Assembly: GCF_016887565.1 (NCBI RefSeq)
Contig: NZ_CP069396.1
Location: 3,561,001-3,625,000 of the forward strand
Source of the DNA: Archangium violaceum
GTDB lineage: Bacteria > Myxococcota > Myxococcia > Myxococcales > Myxococcaceae
Direction of reading: 5' to 3'
DNA: 64,000 nucleotides
Within the stretch, counting starts at the first letter, position 1, and every line of letters starts with the position of its first letter. Under the pieces are notes generated by a model. That model made no database searches, had not been told where the DNA came from, and saw only the letters and a list, made by a program, of their open reading frames with translations. A program made the translations under genes and the position numbers. Shown piece after piece: positions 24,734-33,506 of this stretch.

Positions 24734-24861
24734 TCCCCTCTCCCTCTGGGAGAGGGCTAGGGTGAGGGTCTTCCGGCAACAGTGTGCCGCGATATGAGGT
24801 CGGGACGCGGATCACGCGGGTGAAGACCCTCACCCCCCGCCCTCTCCCAGAGGGAGAGGGA
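24734..24861. repeat. 128-bp inverted repeat (REP/MITE-like)
   Basis: The left arm TCCCCTCTCCCTCTGGGAGA (24734 on) continues through GGGCTAGGGTGAGGGTCTTC. The right arm ends CCTCTCCCAGAGGGAGAGGG at 24860 and mirrors it across a 48-bp centre. Each arm also has its own small hairpin (CCCTCTGGGAGAGGG type). The element fills the gap between a plus-strand and a minus-strand gene and could act as a bidirectional terminator. Similar CTCTCCC...GGGAGAGGG repeats are dispersed in many GC-rich genomes. Confidence 0.75.
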
Positions 24862-24886
24862 GCATGCGCAACACAAGAGCCGGGGC

Positions 24887-25975
24887 TCACGGCCCGCGGG
24901 GCAGGCCCCTGCCGGTGACGAGGTACACGGCGAAGCTGCCCAGCCAGTGTCCGCCCTCGTAGTGCGCGCCCGTCACGGCCTGGAGCCCCGCCTCGCGGTG
25001 GAGCTTCGCCGTGGCCCGGAGCGCGCGCAGCCGCTTGTCCTGGGGCGGCAGGCCCGCGGCGATCCCCTCCAGCATCCACGCCCGGCTCAGGTTCAATCCG
25101 TCCAGGTGCGCCAGCTTCGGATCCGTCGGATCCGTCACCACCGCCGGCGCGAGCCAGGCCGTCGAGCCGTTGGAGGGAATCTCCGGCAGGAAGTCCCGCA
25201 GCCACGTGGCGAAGCGCTCCGGGGGGAGGATGCGCCTCATCAGGTCCGCCTCGGCGATGCACGGCGAGAGGAAGTCCTGGCCGCCGGGCTCGTACGCGAG
25301 CGGGCACCGGCGGTCCTTCCCGTAGAACGCCTCCACCCGCGTCTTCAGCAACTGCTCCATGTCGCTGTCCCGGGCCTGCCGCGCCCAGTCCAGGATGAGC
25401 CCGAAGGCGAAGGCCGTCTGGTCGTGCTCCCCCACGCGGATGGGCCGCGACAGCTTGGGGAGCCACTCGCGGATCCGCCCGGCCGCGCGCTCCTCCAGGG
25501 GCCTGAGCGTGGTGGCCCACTCGCGCGCCTGGGGATCGTCCCACTCCCTCAGCTCCGCCGAGAGCTGGAGCAGCCACGCCAGACCATAGGGGCGCTCGAA
25601 GGAGACCCGGCCCGGTCCGCTCAGGTAGCGCGTCTCCGCCTCGATGTTCGCGGGCGTCAGGCTCCTGGCCACCGCCTCGCGGGCACGCGGAGCGAAGGGC
25701 GCCTCCGGAAACGTCCGCGCCAGCCGCACCAGCAGCCAGTGCCCGTGGACGGAGGAGTGCCAGTCGTAGCAGCCGTAGAAGGCGGGGGTGAGCTCCCGGG
25801 GCGGGCGCGCATCCGCGTCACCACTCAGCACGTGGGCGATCTTGTTCGGGTACTCCCGATGGACGCACGAGAGCGCGAGCTCCGCGAAGCGCGCGGCGGC
25901 GTCGGCACCGAACTCCGGGGGCGGGGGCGTGCTGGCGGTGACCATGCCGTAGCTCAGCAGGAGAGAAAGGAGCAT
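24887..25975 (-). CDS. DUF2891-family exported protein
   Basis: The 362-aa protein has a short signal-like start (MLLSLLLSYGMVTAST) and DUF2891 features: FAELALSCVHREYPNKIAH, FYGCYDWHSSVHGHW, VGEHDQTAFAFGL, GGQDFLSPCIAEADLM and a late GAHYEGGHWLGSFAVYL. The conserved His/Trp/Glu residues resemble an alpha-alpha barrel enzyme, but no activity is known to me. ATG 25975 is chosen because the signal follows it; the frame remains open upstream without coding features. Confidence 0.85.
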   Translation of the reverse strand: MLLSLLLSYGMVTASTPPPPEFGADAAARFAELALSCVHREYPNKIAHVLSGDADARPPRELTPAFYGCYDWHSSVHGHWLLVRLARTFPEAPFAPRAREAVARSLTPANIEAETRYLSGPGRVSFERPYGLAWLLQLSAELREWDDPQAREWATTLRPLEERAAGRIREWLPKLSRPIRVGEHDQTAFAFGLILDWARQARDSDMEQLLKTRVEAFYGKDRRCPLAYEPGGQDFLSPCIAEADLMRRILPPERFATWLRDFLPEIPSNGSTAWLAPAVVTDPTDPKLAHLDGLNLSRAWMLEGIAAGLPPQDKRLRALRATAKLHREAGLQAVTGAHYEGGHWLGSFAVYLVTGRGLPRGP

Positions 25976-26019
25976 GCGGCGAATGTAGCACCGCGCCCGG
26001 GGCCGGCCGGCTCCCGCCG

Positions 26020-27846
26020 CTACCGCACCAGCTTGAGCCCGAGCGTGAGCGGCCACAGCGGCCCGGACTCGCGGGCCCTCAAGGCATACGCCAGGAGATC
26101 CTCCGCCATGCCGACGAAGCTGGTGTTGACCTCGTCCACGAGCGACAGGGCCCGCTGCTCCTCCTCCGGCGTCCACGCGTGCGAGGCGATCAGCGCCCGG
26201 ATTCCCTTCTCCATCAGCTGCTCGTGCGCGTCCTCCAGATCCTGGTGGGGCTGGCCGAAGTAGAAGAGCGGCTTGCCCGTCCGGGCCGTGAACTCCTGGC
26301 CCGCCTGCCGGAACCGGCTGAAGCCCACGTCCGAGGCGGCCTCGACGGCCTCCAGGATGACCAGACGCTGGATGGGGTTCGCCTCGCGCACCATGCTCAT
26401 GAGCTTGTTGATGAGCTGGCGCGTCTTCGCGCAGTGGTCTCCCCAGAGCAGGCTCAGCGAGTCCACCAGGTCCACGCGCCCGTTGATCCCCAGGGTCTCC
26501 ACGTCCCGCATGAAGAACTCCCAGTGCTGCTCGTCCACGGTGGTGTGCGCGTTGAGGATCCGTTGGATCTCATCCCGCGAGGAGAGATCCCTCAGGCCGA
26601 ACCTCATCAGGTCCGAGAAGCCCATGGTCATGGGCGCCAGGCAGGGCGCGAAGCCCAGCCGGTGCCGGGGATCGATGCTGCGATCCTCGACGAAGGCGAA
26701 CAGGGGCAGCCGGGCCAGTTCTTGCTTCTTCGTCTCGATGTACTCCAGGACCCGATTCATGTGCGGCCTCGTCGTCGCGGCTCCGTATGCCTCCGGGGCC
26801 AGATAGAAGGTGGTACGCGCCTGGCCCCGCTGGTGTCGCAGGGATGCCCACTGGACGAGGCCCCGCCCCGCTTCGAGCGGGCGGTCCGTGATGGACGCCA
26901 ACACCTGTTCGAAGAGGCCCCGATCCCGTGGAGCGAGGACGTGGCGGATGGCTCGTACCGACTGCAGATCATCCTCCACATAGGCACGCAGGGGGAAGTG
27001 GAGGGTGGAGCTGAAGGGGCGCCCGGCGTCGTCCGAGGTGAAGGCGAAGCAGGTCAACGGGGGCCGGGCCGTGAAGGGCCCCTCTCCCCCGCTCAGCGAC
27101 CGGCAGAACGTGCGCGGCTCACCCGGCACGTACTCTCCTCCCCGGGACAGCACCCCCTCGAGCTCCTCCACGGTGGCGTCCTGGTGCGCCACGTACAGCT
27201 TCACGCGCGCCGCCGGGCCCGCCGACAGGTCCAGCGAGAAGTAGACGAGCCGGTCCTTCGCGCCGCGGCGCATCACCTCCTGGGTGATGAATCGCCAGGA
27301 GCCCGTGAAGCCGAGCCGGCCCAGTGCCTCCTGGATCAGCGCGGACTCCTGCCCGTCTCCCCGTGCCCTCGGATTCAGGTACACCTTGAAATCCGGTTTG
27401 CCGCCTGCCTTCAGGCCGAACGCGTGCCACAGGGAGAAGCTCGCCTCGGGGTTGCGCGGCTCGAACAGCTCCCTCACTCGCTCGAGCCGCTCCAGGGTGA
27501 TGTGGGCCGCGCGTTGCAGTCGCTCGCACAGCGCCAGCCCATCCACCCAGCTCGACTGGAGCGTGGTGGGTTGTCCTTGCGCCTCCACCAGGAAGCGCAC
27601 CTCGGGGGTGCGGCCATCCAGCGCGAGTGACAACTCATAGGGCGAGTGGTCATCGGTGATGTCGGAGGCCCAGGAGGGCTCCGTTCCAATGCGCCGCTGT
27701 CCCCAGGGGCTCGTCAGCAGGTCGAAGAACTTCAGGACCGTTCGCGTATCCGCTTCCGCGAAGCCGACGGCGCGACACATCGCCGTGAGCTTCGCCGAAC
27801 CAAACGCATGGAACGTTTGTGACGCAATGCGCGCTCGCGCCTGCAT
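26020..27846 (-). CDS. Fusion: DMATS-type aromatic prenyltransferase domain + putative heme-oxygenase-like metal domain
   Basis: This 608-aa protein has no signal peptide. Residues about 45-365 resemble ABBA-fold indole prenyltransferases of the tryptophan dimethylallyltransferase family: EPSWASDITDDHSPYELSL with Glu71 at the place of the indole-binding Glu, PDFKVYLNPRARG, VKLYVAHQDAT and RTTFYLAPEAYG give the basic/Tyr shield for the prenyl diphosphate. Residues about 370-595 are all-helical and resemble the heme-oxygenase-like oxidase/TenA group, with candidate ligands Glu439, His441, Glu499/Glu502, His534, Glu538 and His541 (VDEQHW, HQDLEDAHEQ). The ATG has an AGGGAG site. It lies 111 bp after the 2OG oxygenase gene on the same strand. 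The domain calls are by eye; the C-terminal one is less certain. Confidence 0.75.
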   Translation of the reverse strand: MQARARIASQTFHAFGSAKLTAMCRAVGFAEADTRTVLKFFDLLTSPWGQRRIGTEPSWASDITDDHSPYELSLALDGRTPEVRFLVEAQGQPTTLQSSWVDGLALCERLQRAAHITLERLERVRELFEPRNPEASFSLWHAFGLKAGGKPDFKVYLNPRARGDGQESALIQEALGRLGFTGSWRFITQEVMRRGAKDRLVYFSLDLSAGPAARVKLYVAHQDATVEELEGVLSRGGEYVPGEPRTFCRSLSGGEGPFTARPPLTCFAFTSDDAGRPFSSTLHFPLRAYVEDDLQSVRAIRHVLAPRDRGLFEQVLASITDRPLEAGRGLVQWASLRHQRGQARTTFYLAPEAYGAATTRPHMNRVLEYIETKKQELARLPLFAFVEDRSIDPRHRLGFAPCLAPMTMGFSDLMRFGLRDLSSRDEIQRILNAHTTVDEQHWEFFMRDVETLGINGRVDLVDSLSLLWGDHCAKTRQLINKLMSMVREANPIQRLVILEAVEAASDVGFSRFRQAGQEFTARTGKPLFYFGQPHQDLEDAHEQLMEKGIRALIASHAWTPEEEQRALSLVDEVNTSFVGMAEDLLAYALRARESGPLWPLTLGLKLVR

Positions 27847-27957
27847 GGGTCACTCCCTGCGAACGATTTCGGAGACGTAAGGCCCGCAACCGGACGCGGA
27901 ACTATCCTTACATCAGAAATGGTTTTCGGGGAGTGGGTTCGTGCTCATGCGCCCGGT

Positions 27958-29070
27958 CTACTTCTCCGAGCCCTCCGCGCGCATGCGGTTGAGCCGATCG
28001 TAGTGACGGTAGCCCAGCTGGGAGAGTGCGCTCTGGGGCGCCAGTCCAATGTCCACCAACGTCTTGATGTCGTAGGTGCCCGCGAGCACCGGCGGCGCGT
28101 AGTCGCGGACCGCATCAGGCGTACGGAACTTTTCCAATGGGAAGAGTATGTGACTGGTGTGCACGTGCATGAAGTGGGCGGCGGACTGACGAGACCAGGC
28201 CGGCACGCCGGGGGCGGTGATGACGTGCGGCGTCGCGAGAAACGTACCGCCTGTGAGGATTTCCAACTGCTGGCCCACCTGCGCGACGATGCAGCCGGCT
28301 GGAGCCGTGCCGCGAACCATGTGTCCTTTGGGATCTTCCGGCGTCGCGCGCGTGCGGAGGTAGAGCCCGCTCTTGTCATCGGGCCTCGGGGCCGGGCGCC
28401 CGCTCGGATCGAGGAAGCGCCCACCGGGCAGGAGCGTGAGCAGGTTGAAGTCGGTGTGCTCCTCACCCCAGACGATGTCTGTGTTCACCTGGGAGGCATT
28501 GAGGGGCAGGTAGTGCAGCGCGCGCGTGACGTGGGGGCCGCGCTGGCACAGGTTGGCGAAGGTCGGCTCCGGCAGCCCGAGCGCCACCGCCGCGCCGCGC
28601 AGCAGCTGGAGCCCCGCCTCGTGGAGTGAGCGGCCGAGCGTGAGGAAGCCCTCCTGGAAGTACGGGGGCGCATCGGAGGGCCACACGTTCTCCGGGTAGA
28701 TCTGGGGGAACTCGAGCGCGGACGTCTCGTCGGCCGGGTAGGGGGCGACGAAGTAGCACTCCTTGAAGTCCGGCTGGCCCTTGCCGGCGACGGCCACCTC
28801 GGTGTTCGGAGGCGTCCAGCCGCGCTGGTACCAGATGTCCGCACGGCCATAGGGCCGCTTGGCGGCCTCCGGGCGAGCGACGAAGGCGCTGAACGCGTCA
28901 TAGAAGCGCTCGAGTGCCTGGGGGTCGATGCCGTGGTTCTTCACGTACACGAGGCCGAAGACGCCGAAGGCCTCGCGGAGCGCCGCCGCGCCGCGCTCGA
29001 CGCGGGCGGGATCGCCTGAAGAGAGATCGGTGAGGTCGACAGTGGGGATGTTCATCGGGGTCTCAGCCAT
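27958..29070 (-). CDS. 2-oxoglutarate/Fe(II) oxygenase of the isopenicillin N synthase family
   Basis: The 370-aa cytosolic enzyme has the DIOX_N-type start IPTVDLTDLSSGDP and FGLVYVKNHGID, followed by the jelly-roll core. Iron ligands are His205 and Asp207 (EEHTDFNLL) and His282 (ATPHVI). The 2-oxoglutarate-binding RxS motif is Arg294-Gln-Ser296, so it should use 2-oxoglutarate rather than act as an IPNS. The substrate is unknown. It is the first gene of a likely two-gene unit with the prenyltransferase fusion downstream. Confidence 0.88.
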   Translation of the reverse strand: MAETPMNIPTVDLTDLSSGDPARVERGAAALREAFGVFGLVYVKNHGIDPQALERFYDAFSAFVARPEAAKRPYGRADIWYQRGWTPPNTEVAVAGKGQPDFKECYFVAPYPADETSALEFPQIYPENVWPSDAPPYFQEGFLTLGRSLHEAGLQLLRGAAVALGLPEPTFANLCQRGPHVTRALHYLPLNASQVNTDIVWGEEHTDFNLLTLLPGGRFLDPSGRPAPRPDDKSGLYLRTRATPEDPKGHMVRGTAPAGCIVAQVGQQLEILTGGTFLATPHVITAPGVPAWSRQSAAHFMHVHTSHILFPLEKFRTPDAVRDYAPPVLAGTYDIKTLVDIGLAPQSALSQLGYRHYDRLNRMRAEGSEK

Positions 29071-29153
29071 GGAGTCCCTGGTGTACCTCGCCTGCCCCTC
29101 GGGAGGAACATGCTCTCAGTGGAGAGGCCCGCGAGGGGGGCCGGCCCGGGTGC

Positions 29154-30158
29154 TCACTTCGGCCAGAACGTCACCGCCCGCGCGCCCTCCGAGCTCCAGA
29201 CGAGCTTCCTGCCCCGGTAGAGGCGCGGATGCCCGCCGGAGTCGGCGAGGGACACCAGCAGGAAGGGCCCTCGGACCTGGATGCTGACCAGGTCGTTCTC
29301 GCGGAAGGTGTGGCCGGGGAGGGCGAGCGCCTTGCCCTTCTCCACCTTCCGGAGCAGGCCGGTCGCCAGCAGCTCGTCGCCAAAGGGCGTGCCCCAGAGC
29401 GCCAGCGTGTAGCCACCGCGCTCGAGCGAGGTCCACTCGCCATCGGGTTGCTCCGGGGTGAGCTGGTACAGCTGGTCGAGCAGCAGGTCGTCGTCGATCT
29501 CCTCGGGGGTGAAGCGCGGATCGAGCGCGCGGTTGGAGCGCTCGCCGAGCTGCTTGCGGAGCGCCAGCACGCCGGTTCCGGAGGACTCGGTGGTCGCCTT
29601 GGAGTCGAGCCGTGACCACGCTCCGTCCTGGTAGGCGAAGGCGTGGGCCATCAGTGGAGGGCCCGAGCCGTCCGTGACCTTCTGCATGGAGAGCCCGAGC
29701 AGCCGGCCCCCGGCATCGAATCCGAACTCGATGAGCTCGCCCAACGGAGGAAGGGGAATCTCCTCGACGGCGCCCGTCGCCAGCTCCACGAGGAACAAGC
29801 GATCCCGGAACGCGGGGGAGGGGAACTTCTCGGGGAAGGTGGGCCTGCCCACCACGGGCGCGCTGACGCCGCCGCGCCAGAACCGCGCCGCGCCGCGCTT
29901 GCCGTCCCGGCTCAGCGCGGTTGCTCCGCCCTGACAGTCCACCGCGAGCTTCGCGAGGACCTGGCGAGCCGCCGAGAGGGGCTCGAACCGGGCCCACTCG
30001 CAGCCGTCGCCGGAGGGCTCGAGCAACGAGACGGTGGACTCCGTCACGCGGAGGACGGGCGCCTCTGGTTTCGTCTGCTTGGGGGCTCCTTCCTCCGCGT
30101 GAGCCGGAGCCAGGGGCACGAGCAGGAGCAAGGCGAGCAGGGGGAGTCCTGGTGACAT
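29154..30158 (-). CDS. Secreted hypothetical protein
   Basis: The 334-aa protein has a clear Sec signal peptide (LPLLALLLLVPLAPAHAEE) and then mostly beta-rich sequence with regularly spaced segments such as DGKRGAARFWRGG, LFLVELATGAVEEIPLPPLGE and GGYTLALWGTPFGDELLA, as in beta-propeller or WD-like proteins. No family was recognised. It lies 83 bp upstream of the 2OG gene on the same strand. Confidence 0.75.
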   Translation of the reverse strand: MSPGLPLLALLLLVPLAPAHAEEGAPKQTKPEAPVLRVTESTVSLLEPSGDGCEWARFEPLSAARQVLAKLAVDCQGGATALSRDGKRGAARFWRGGVSAPVVGRPTFPEKFPSPAFRDRLFLVELATGAVEEIPLPPLGELIEFGFDAGGRLLGLSMQKVTDGSGPPLMAHAFAYQDGAWSRLDSKATTESSGTGVLALRKQLGERSNRALDPRFTPEEIDDDLLLDQLYQLTPEQPDGEWTSLERGGYTLALWGTPFGDELLATGLLRKVEKGKALALPGHTFRENDLVSIQVRGPFLLVSLADSGGHPRLYRGRKLVWSSEGARAVTFWPK

Positions 30159-30319
30159 GGGGTCTCGGGCGTTTCGGATTCGAGCATTACCCTACTCGGG
30201 ATGGAGCCACGAGGTGCGGAGACGGTCCGTTGAACACGCCGGATGCTCCCTCGCATGTCCAGGGAATTCAGCCAGCGTCAGGTGCTCCCTCGAGCCGGGT
30301 GTACTAGAGTCGTGGTCAC

Positions 30320-31624
30320 GTGAGGTCATCCGTCCTCAGAGGTGTGAGTACCATTCCGGGAAGGAGGGCCCTGCTGTTCGCGGCGGTGCTTCCTCCGTTG
30401 ACCTTGCTGGACGTATTCGCCTTGCCCTCCTTCAGCCTGGGCGCGTTCCTGACGCGAGTGGCCTGGGGCCTGGGGCTGGTGGTCTTCGCCCTGCTGTTCG
30501 AGCGGGGATCCGAGACGCGGCGGCGCCTGCTCCTGCTGTTCAATGGCGCGGCGGGCAGCCTGTTCTATCTGGCCCTCGTCTATTTCACGGGGAGCCTCGC
30601 GAGCCCGTACGTTCTGCTCGTGCCCACCCTGCCGCTGCTGGCCGCCTTCGTCTACCCGGAGGAGTCGGGCTCCGCGGTGGCCAGCGGTGTCGCATGCACG
30701 CTGGGCATCGGGGTGTACGTGCTGATGGGCAAGGGCTCCGTCGAGCAGGCCGCCGGGTGGGCGGGGATGGTGGGCTCGTCCACGTTTTTCGGGTTGGTGG
30801 GCTCGGGCCAGTACCGCAAGACCGCGGCGGCACTGAACGAGGCACGCGTGGAGCGGGCCCGCCGGGAGGCGTTGGAGAAGCTGGCCGTGGCCGAGCTCCA
30901 GCGCGTCCAGTCCGAGCGGCTGGCCACGGTGGGCCGCCTGGCCGCCAGTGTGATGCATGAGATCAACAACCCGCTGGCCTTCGTTCGCGCCAACCTGAAC
31001 TTCATCCAGACCGAGGTGTTCACCCAGCCGCTGGCGCCCGCGCTCCGCGAGGAGTTGAAGGAGGTGTTCGGCGAGACGCGCCTGGGCATGGAGCGCATCC
31101 AGCAGATCGTCCAGGACCTGAAGGGCTTCTCCCACAGCATGGACGCGGAGGCGGCGTGCGAGTGCGCGCTGGTGGACGTGGTGGAAGACGCGGCGCGGCT
31201 GGCGTCGATCCGGCTCAAGAGCGTGGGGGAGTTGAAGATCGAGGTGTCCCCGGAGCTGCCCAAGGTGTTCATCATGCCCCGGCGGCTGGCGCAGGTGCTG
31301 CTCAACCTGCTCGTCAATGCCGGTGACGCGCTGGAGGAGGCGAAGGTACCCCGGGGAGAGGTCCGCGTGCACGGTGCGGTGCGAGGGCAGCGCGTGATGC
31401 TGGTGGTGGAGGACAACGGCCCGGGCTTCTCTCCGGAGGTGTTGCCACGCCTCTTCGAGGCCTTCTTCACCACCAAGGGTACCGACAAGGGGACGGGCCT
31501 GGGTCTGTCCATCTCTCGCGAGCTGGTGGAGCGCTTCGGCGGCACCCTCGTGGCGGAGAACCGCCAGGAGGGGGGCGCTCGCCTGCGCATCGAGCTGCCC
31601 ATCTACGCTCCACCCGCCGGCTGA
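30320..31624 (+). CDS. Membrane sensor histidine kinase
   Basis: The 434-aa protein has about five to six N-terminal transmembrane helices (residues about 15-160), a coiled linker (ALNEARVERARREALEKLAVAELQ), a HisKA domain with phosphorylated His213 in ASVMHEINNPLAF, and an HATPase with the N box (LLNLLVNAGDAL), VEDNGPGFSPE, FFTTKGTDKGTGLGLSIS and a final GGARLRIELP. No response regulator is adjacent, so it is an orphan kinase. The GTG at 30320 lacks a good ribosome site; the GTG at 30344 is an alternative. Confidence 0.88.
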   Translation: MRSSVLRGVSTIPGRRALLFAAVLPPLTLLDVFALPSFSLGAFLTRVAWGLGLVVFALLFERGSETRRRLLLLFNGAAGSLFYLALVYFTGSLASPYVLLVPTLPLLAAFVYPEESGSAVASGVACTLGIGVYVLMGKGSVEQAAGWAGMVGSSTFFGLVGSGQYRKTAAALNEARVERARREALEKLAVAELQRVQSERLATVGRLAASVMHEINNPLAFVRANLNFIQTEVFTQPLAPALREELKEVFGETRLGMERIQQIVQDLKGFSHSMDAEAACECALVDVVEDAARLASIRLKSVGELKIEVSPELPKVFIMPRRLAQVLLNLLVNAGDALEEAKVPRGEVRVHGAVRGQRVMLVVEDNGPGFSPEVLPRLFEAFFTTKGTDKGTGLGLSISRELVERFGGTLVAENRQEGGARLRIELPIYAPPAG

Positions 31625-31631
31625 GGGCCAC

Positions 31632-33374
31632 TCAGTCCAGGTGGACGACCACGTCGGTGAAGTACTGGCTGGAGGACGACGCGTCCTTGCAGACCGTCCC
31701 GCTGATCAGGTGTGAGCCCATGTCGAACAGGATCCGCACGTCCTTCGTGCCGGGATATGGGAGCAGCACCTCCGGAGCGGAGTCCGAGGGCGCGGTCAGG
31801 TCCAGCGCCTTCACCGGCGCGCTGCTCACGTCGCCGCTCCACTTCCAGAGCGCGAACGGTCCGTTGCTCTCGTCATGCGGCCCGCTGAGGATGAGCACCG
31901 CCTGGTGGGCCTCCGACCACACCATGCCCCGGATGCCATAACCACCCAGGTTGACCAGGATGGCCTGGCCGAACCTGGCCCTGGCTCCGCCGATCACCTC
32001 GTCCGGATTGGTCAGCGTGACCATCAGCGCACTCGAACCGGACTTCGGGTTGCGGAAGCCGAGCACCAGTCCACCCGTGGGCAGCGCCGCCAGCCCCTCG
32101 AGGTTGGTTCCATTCACCTTCGGGGCCAGCTCCGCGACCGTGGCCTCCGTCAGCCGCGAGCGCTCATTCAGCAGCGAGATGACCGAGGTGTTCGGGTTGA
32201 CCCAGTTGGACGCATCCAGCATGTCCTTCAGCAGGTTCGAGGACGTCCCCGCGACCTGAAGCGAGGCATTGGGCACCGTGCCCGAGAGGTCGATGGCGAA
32301 GAACTTGTATCGCGATGTCTCGAGCTCCCCGTCCTTGTTGCGAGCGTGCGAGCTGGTCACGTAGATGCGGTTCCCCACGCGTGCGGCGTCCTCGAAGTCC
32401 GCCTCGTCCGAGGAGGAGATGCCAATCGCGCTGCTCAGCTCCTTGCTCTGGACCGGGGAGGCGCTCTTGCCCTGGGCGAAGATGCGCGCGGTCTGGGACT
32501 CATCGTTGAAGTTCAGGAAATGGGAGGTGTCGATCCACACTCCGCCCGAGCCATCGCAGGTGCTTCGGTACGTCCCCGCGGTCTGTACGCCACCGTCCGT
32601 CCCAGCGTCGACGCCCCCATCGCCACCACCCGTTCCCGCATCCGTGCCGGGCAGCTCCCAGGTCACCGTCAGCTTCGGACGGGAGGAGCGGGTCGAATAC
32701 TCGCTGGAGCGGATCTCCAACCGGTTGTCGTTGTCCTTGTTGGCGAGGATGACACCGTGGTTGCTGGAAGGCGTGGTCAGCCACTTCCGCACCACCTCGA
32801 GCCCCCTGGCATTGAGTGTCACGGTGTACGTCCCCGTCGCGGCGGCCCGGATGGAGCCCAGCGAGGTCGTGTCCCGGTCGCCCGTGCCGTCCGCGCCATT
32901 CGAGGCCCAGTCATGGCTGCTGTCCGCCTGTTCCCAGGTGACCTGGCTCTCGGTCCAGGCGCGCGTCAGCTCGTAGAAGTCGTAGGTCTGATCCGCCTTG
33001 TCGGACACCGTGACGACGATCGAGGCCGCGCGGACGATCGCATTCGCCGGGATGCTCGACACGTCCCACTGCAGCAGGATGTAGTTCTCGTTGCCGCTAC
33101 CTGCGGGCGTGTCGCCGCTCGCCGAGATGCTGGTGTCGCCGCCGTGGTTGTCGTCTGGATTCTCCTCTTCGATCATCGAGTCGCGGGTGCCCGCGTAGCT
33201 CGAGGACGGAGACACGCCGTCCTGGAACGAGGTGCTCTGCGTGCCCAGCCCCTGGGCGCTGGCGAAGAACCCGGGCTCCGCGCCGCTCTCGTCGGATTCC
33301 CACGGCTCGCACCCCGCGGCGAGCAGGAAGCCCGCCGCCATCGCTCCAATGACTGAAACCTTCAATCCGCGCAT
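31632..33374 (-). CDS. Lipoprotein with DNRLEIRSSE-type beta-sandwich (CBM96/DUF7594-like) and DUF3616 domain
   Basis: The 580-aa protein has a lipoprotein signal (AMAAGFLLAAGCEPWES). A domain at about 40-235 has LQWDVSSIPANAIVRAASI, YDFYELTRAWTESQVTW and LEIRSSEYSTRSSRPKLTVTW, typical of DNRLRE/CBM96-like wall domains of myxobacterial exported proteins. After a Gly/Asp/Thr linker (DAGTGGGDGGVDAG) comes a DUF3616 beta-propeller-like domain (about 280-570) with GLAALPTGGLVLGFRNP and EDAARVGNRIYVTSSHARN. GAGGGAGAGG precedes the ATG at 33374. The function is unknown and it is probably surface-exposed. Confidence 0.84.
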   Translation of the reverse strand: MRGLKVSVIGAMAAGFLLAAGCEPWESDESGAEPGFFASAQGLGTQSTSFQDGVSPSSSYAGTRDSMIEEENPDDNHGGDTSISASGDTPAGSGNENYILLQWDVSSIPANAIVRAASIVVTVSDKADQTYDFYELTRAWTESQVTWEQADSSHDWASNGADGTGDRDTTSLGSIRAAATGTYTVTLNARGLEVVRKWLTTPSSNHGVILANKDNDNRLEIRSSEYSTRSSRPKLTVTWELPGTDAGTGGGDGGVDAGTDGGVQTAGTYRSTCDGSGGVWIDTSHFLNFNDESQTARIFAQGKSASPVQSKELSSAIGISSSDEADFEDAARVGNRIYVTSSHARNKDGELETSRYKFFAIDLSGTVPNASLQVAGTSSNLLKDMLDASNWVNPNTSVISLLNERSRLTEATVAELAPKVNGTNLEGLAALPTGGLVLGFRNPKSGSSALMVTLTNPDEVIGGARARFGQAILVNLGGYGIRGMVWSEAHQAVLILSGPHDESNGPFALWKWSGDVSSAPVKALDLTAPSDSAPEVLLPYPGTKDVRILFDMGSHLISGTVCKDASSSSQYFTDVVVHLD

Positions 33375-33506
33375 GTCCTCTCCCTCGCGCCAGCGAACGC
33401 GGGGGCGGACCGTTGCCCATCCAGGTTCACGCGAGTCGTCACGATTCGGTCGAGATTCCGTGGCGTGATGTTGGCACTTCCCGCTCTTTCTGTTTCCAAT
33501 CCACCC

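Noticed and set aside
23643-25577. Repetitive minus-strand frame opposite the Sel1 protein
   Set aside because: Its apparent repeats are the antisense image of the Sel1 repeats and it crosses the inverted repeat.
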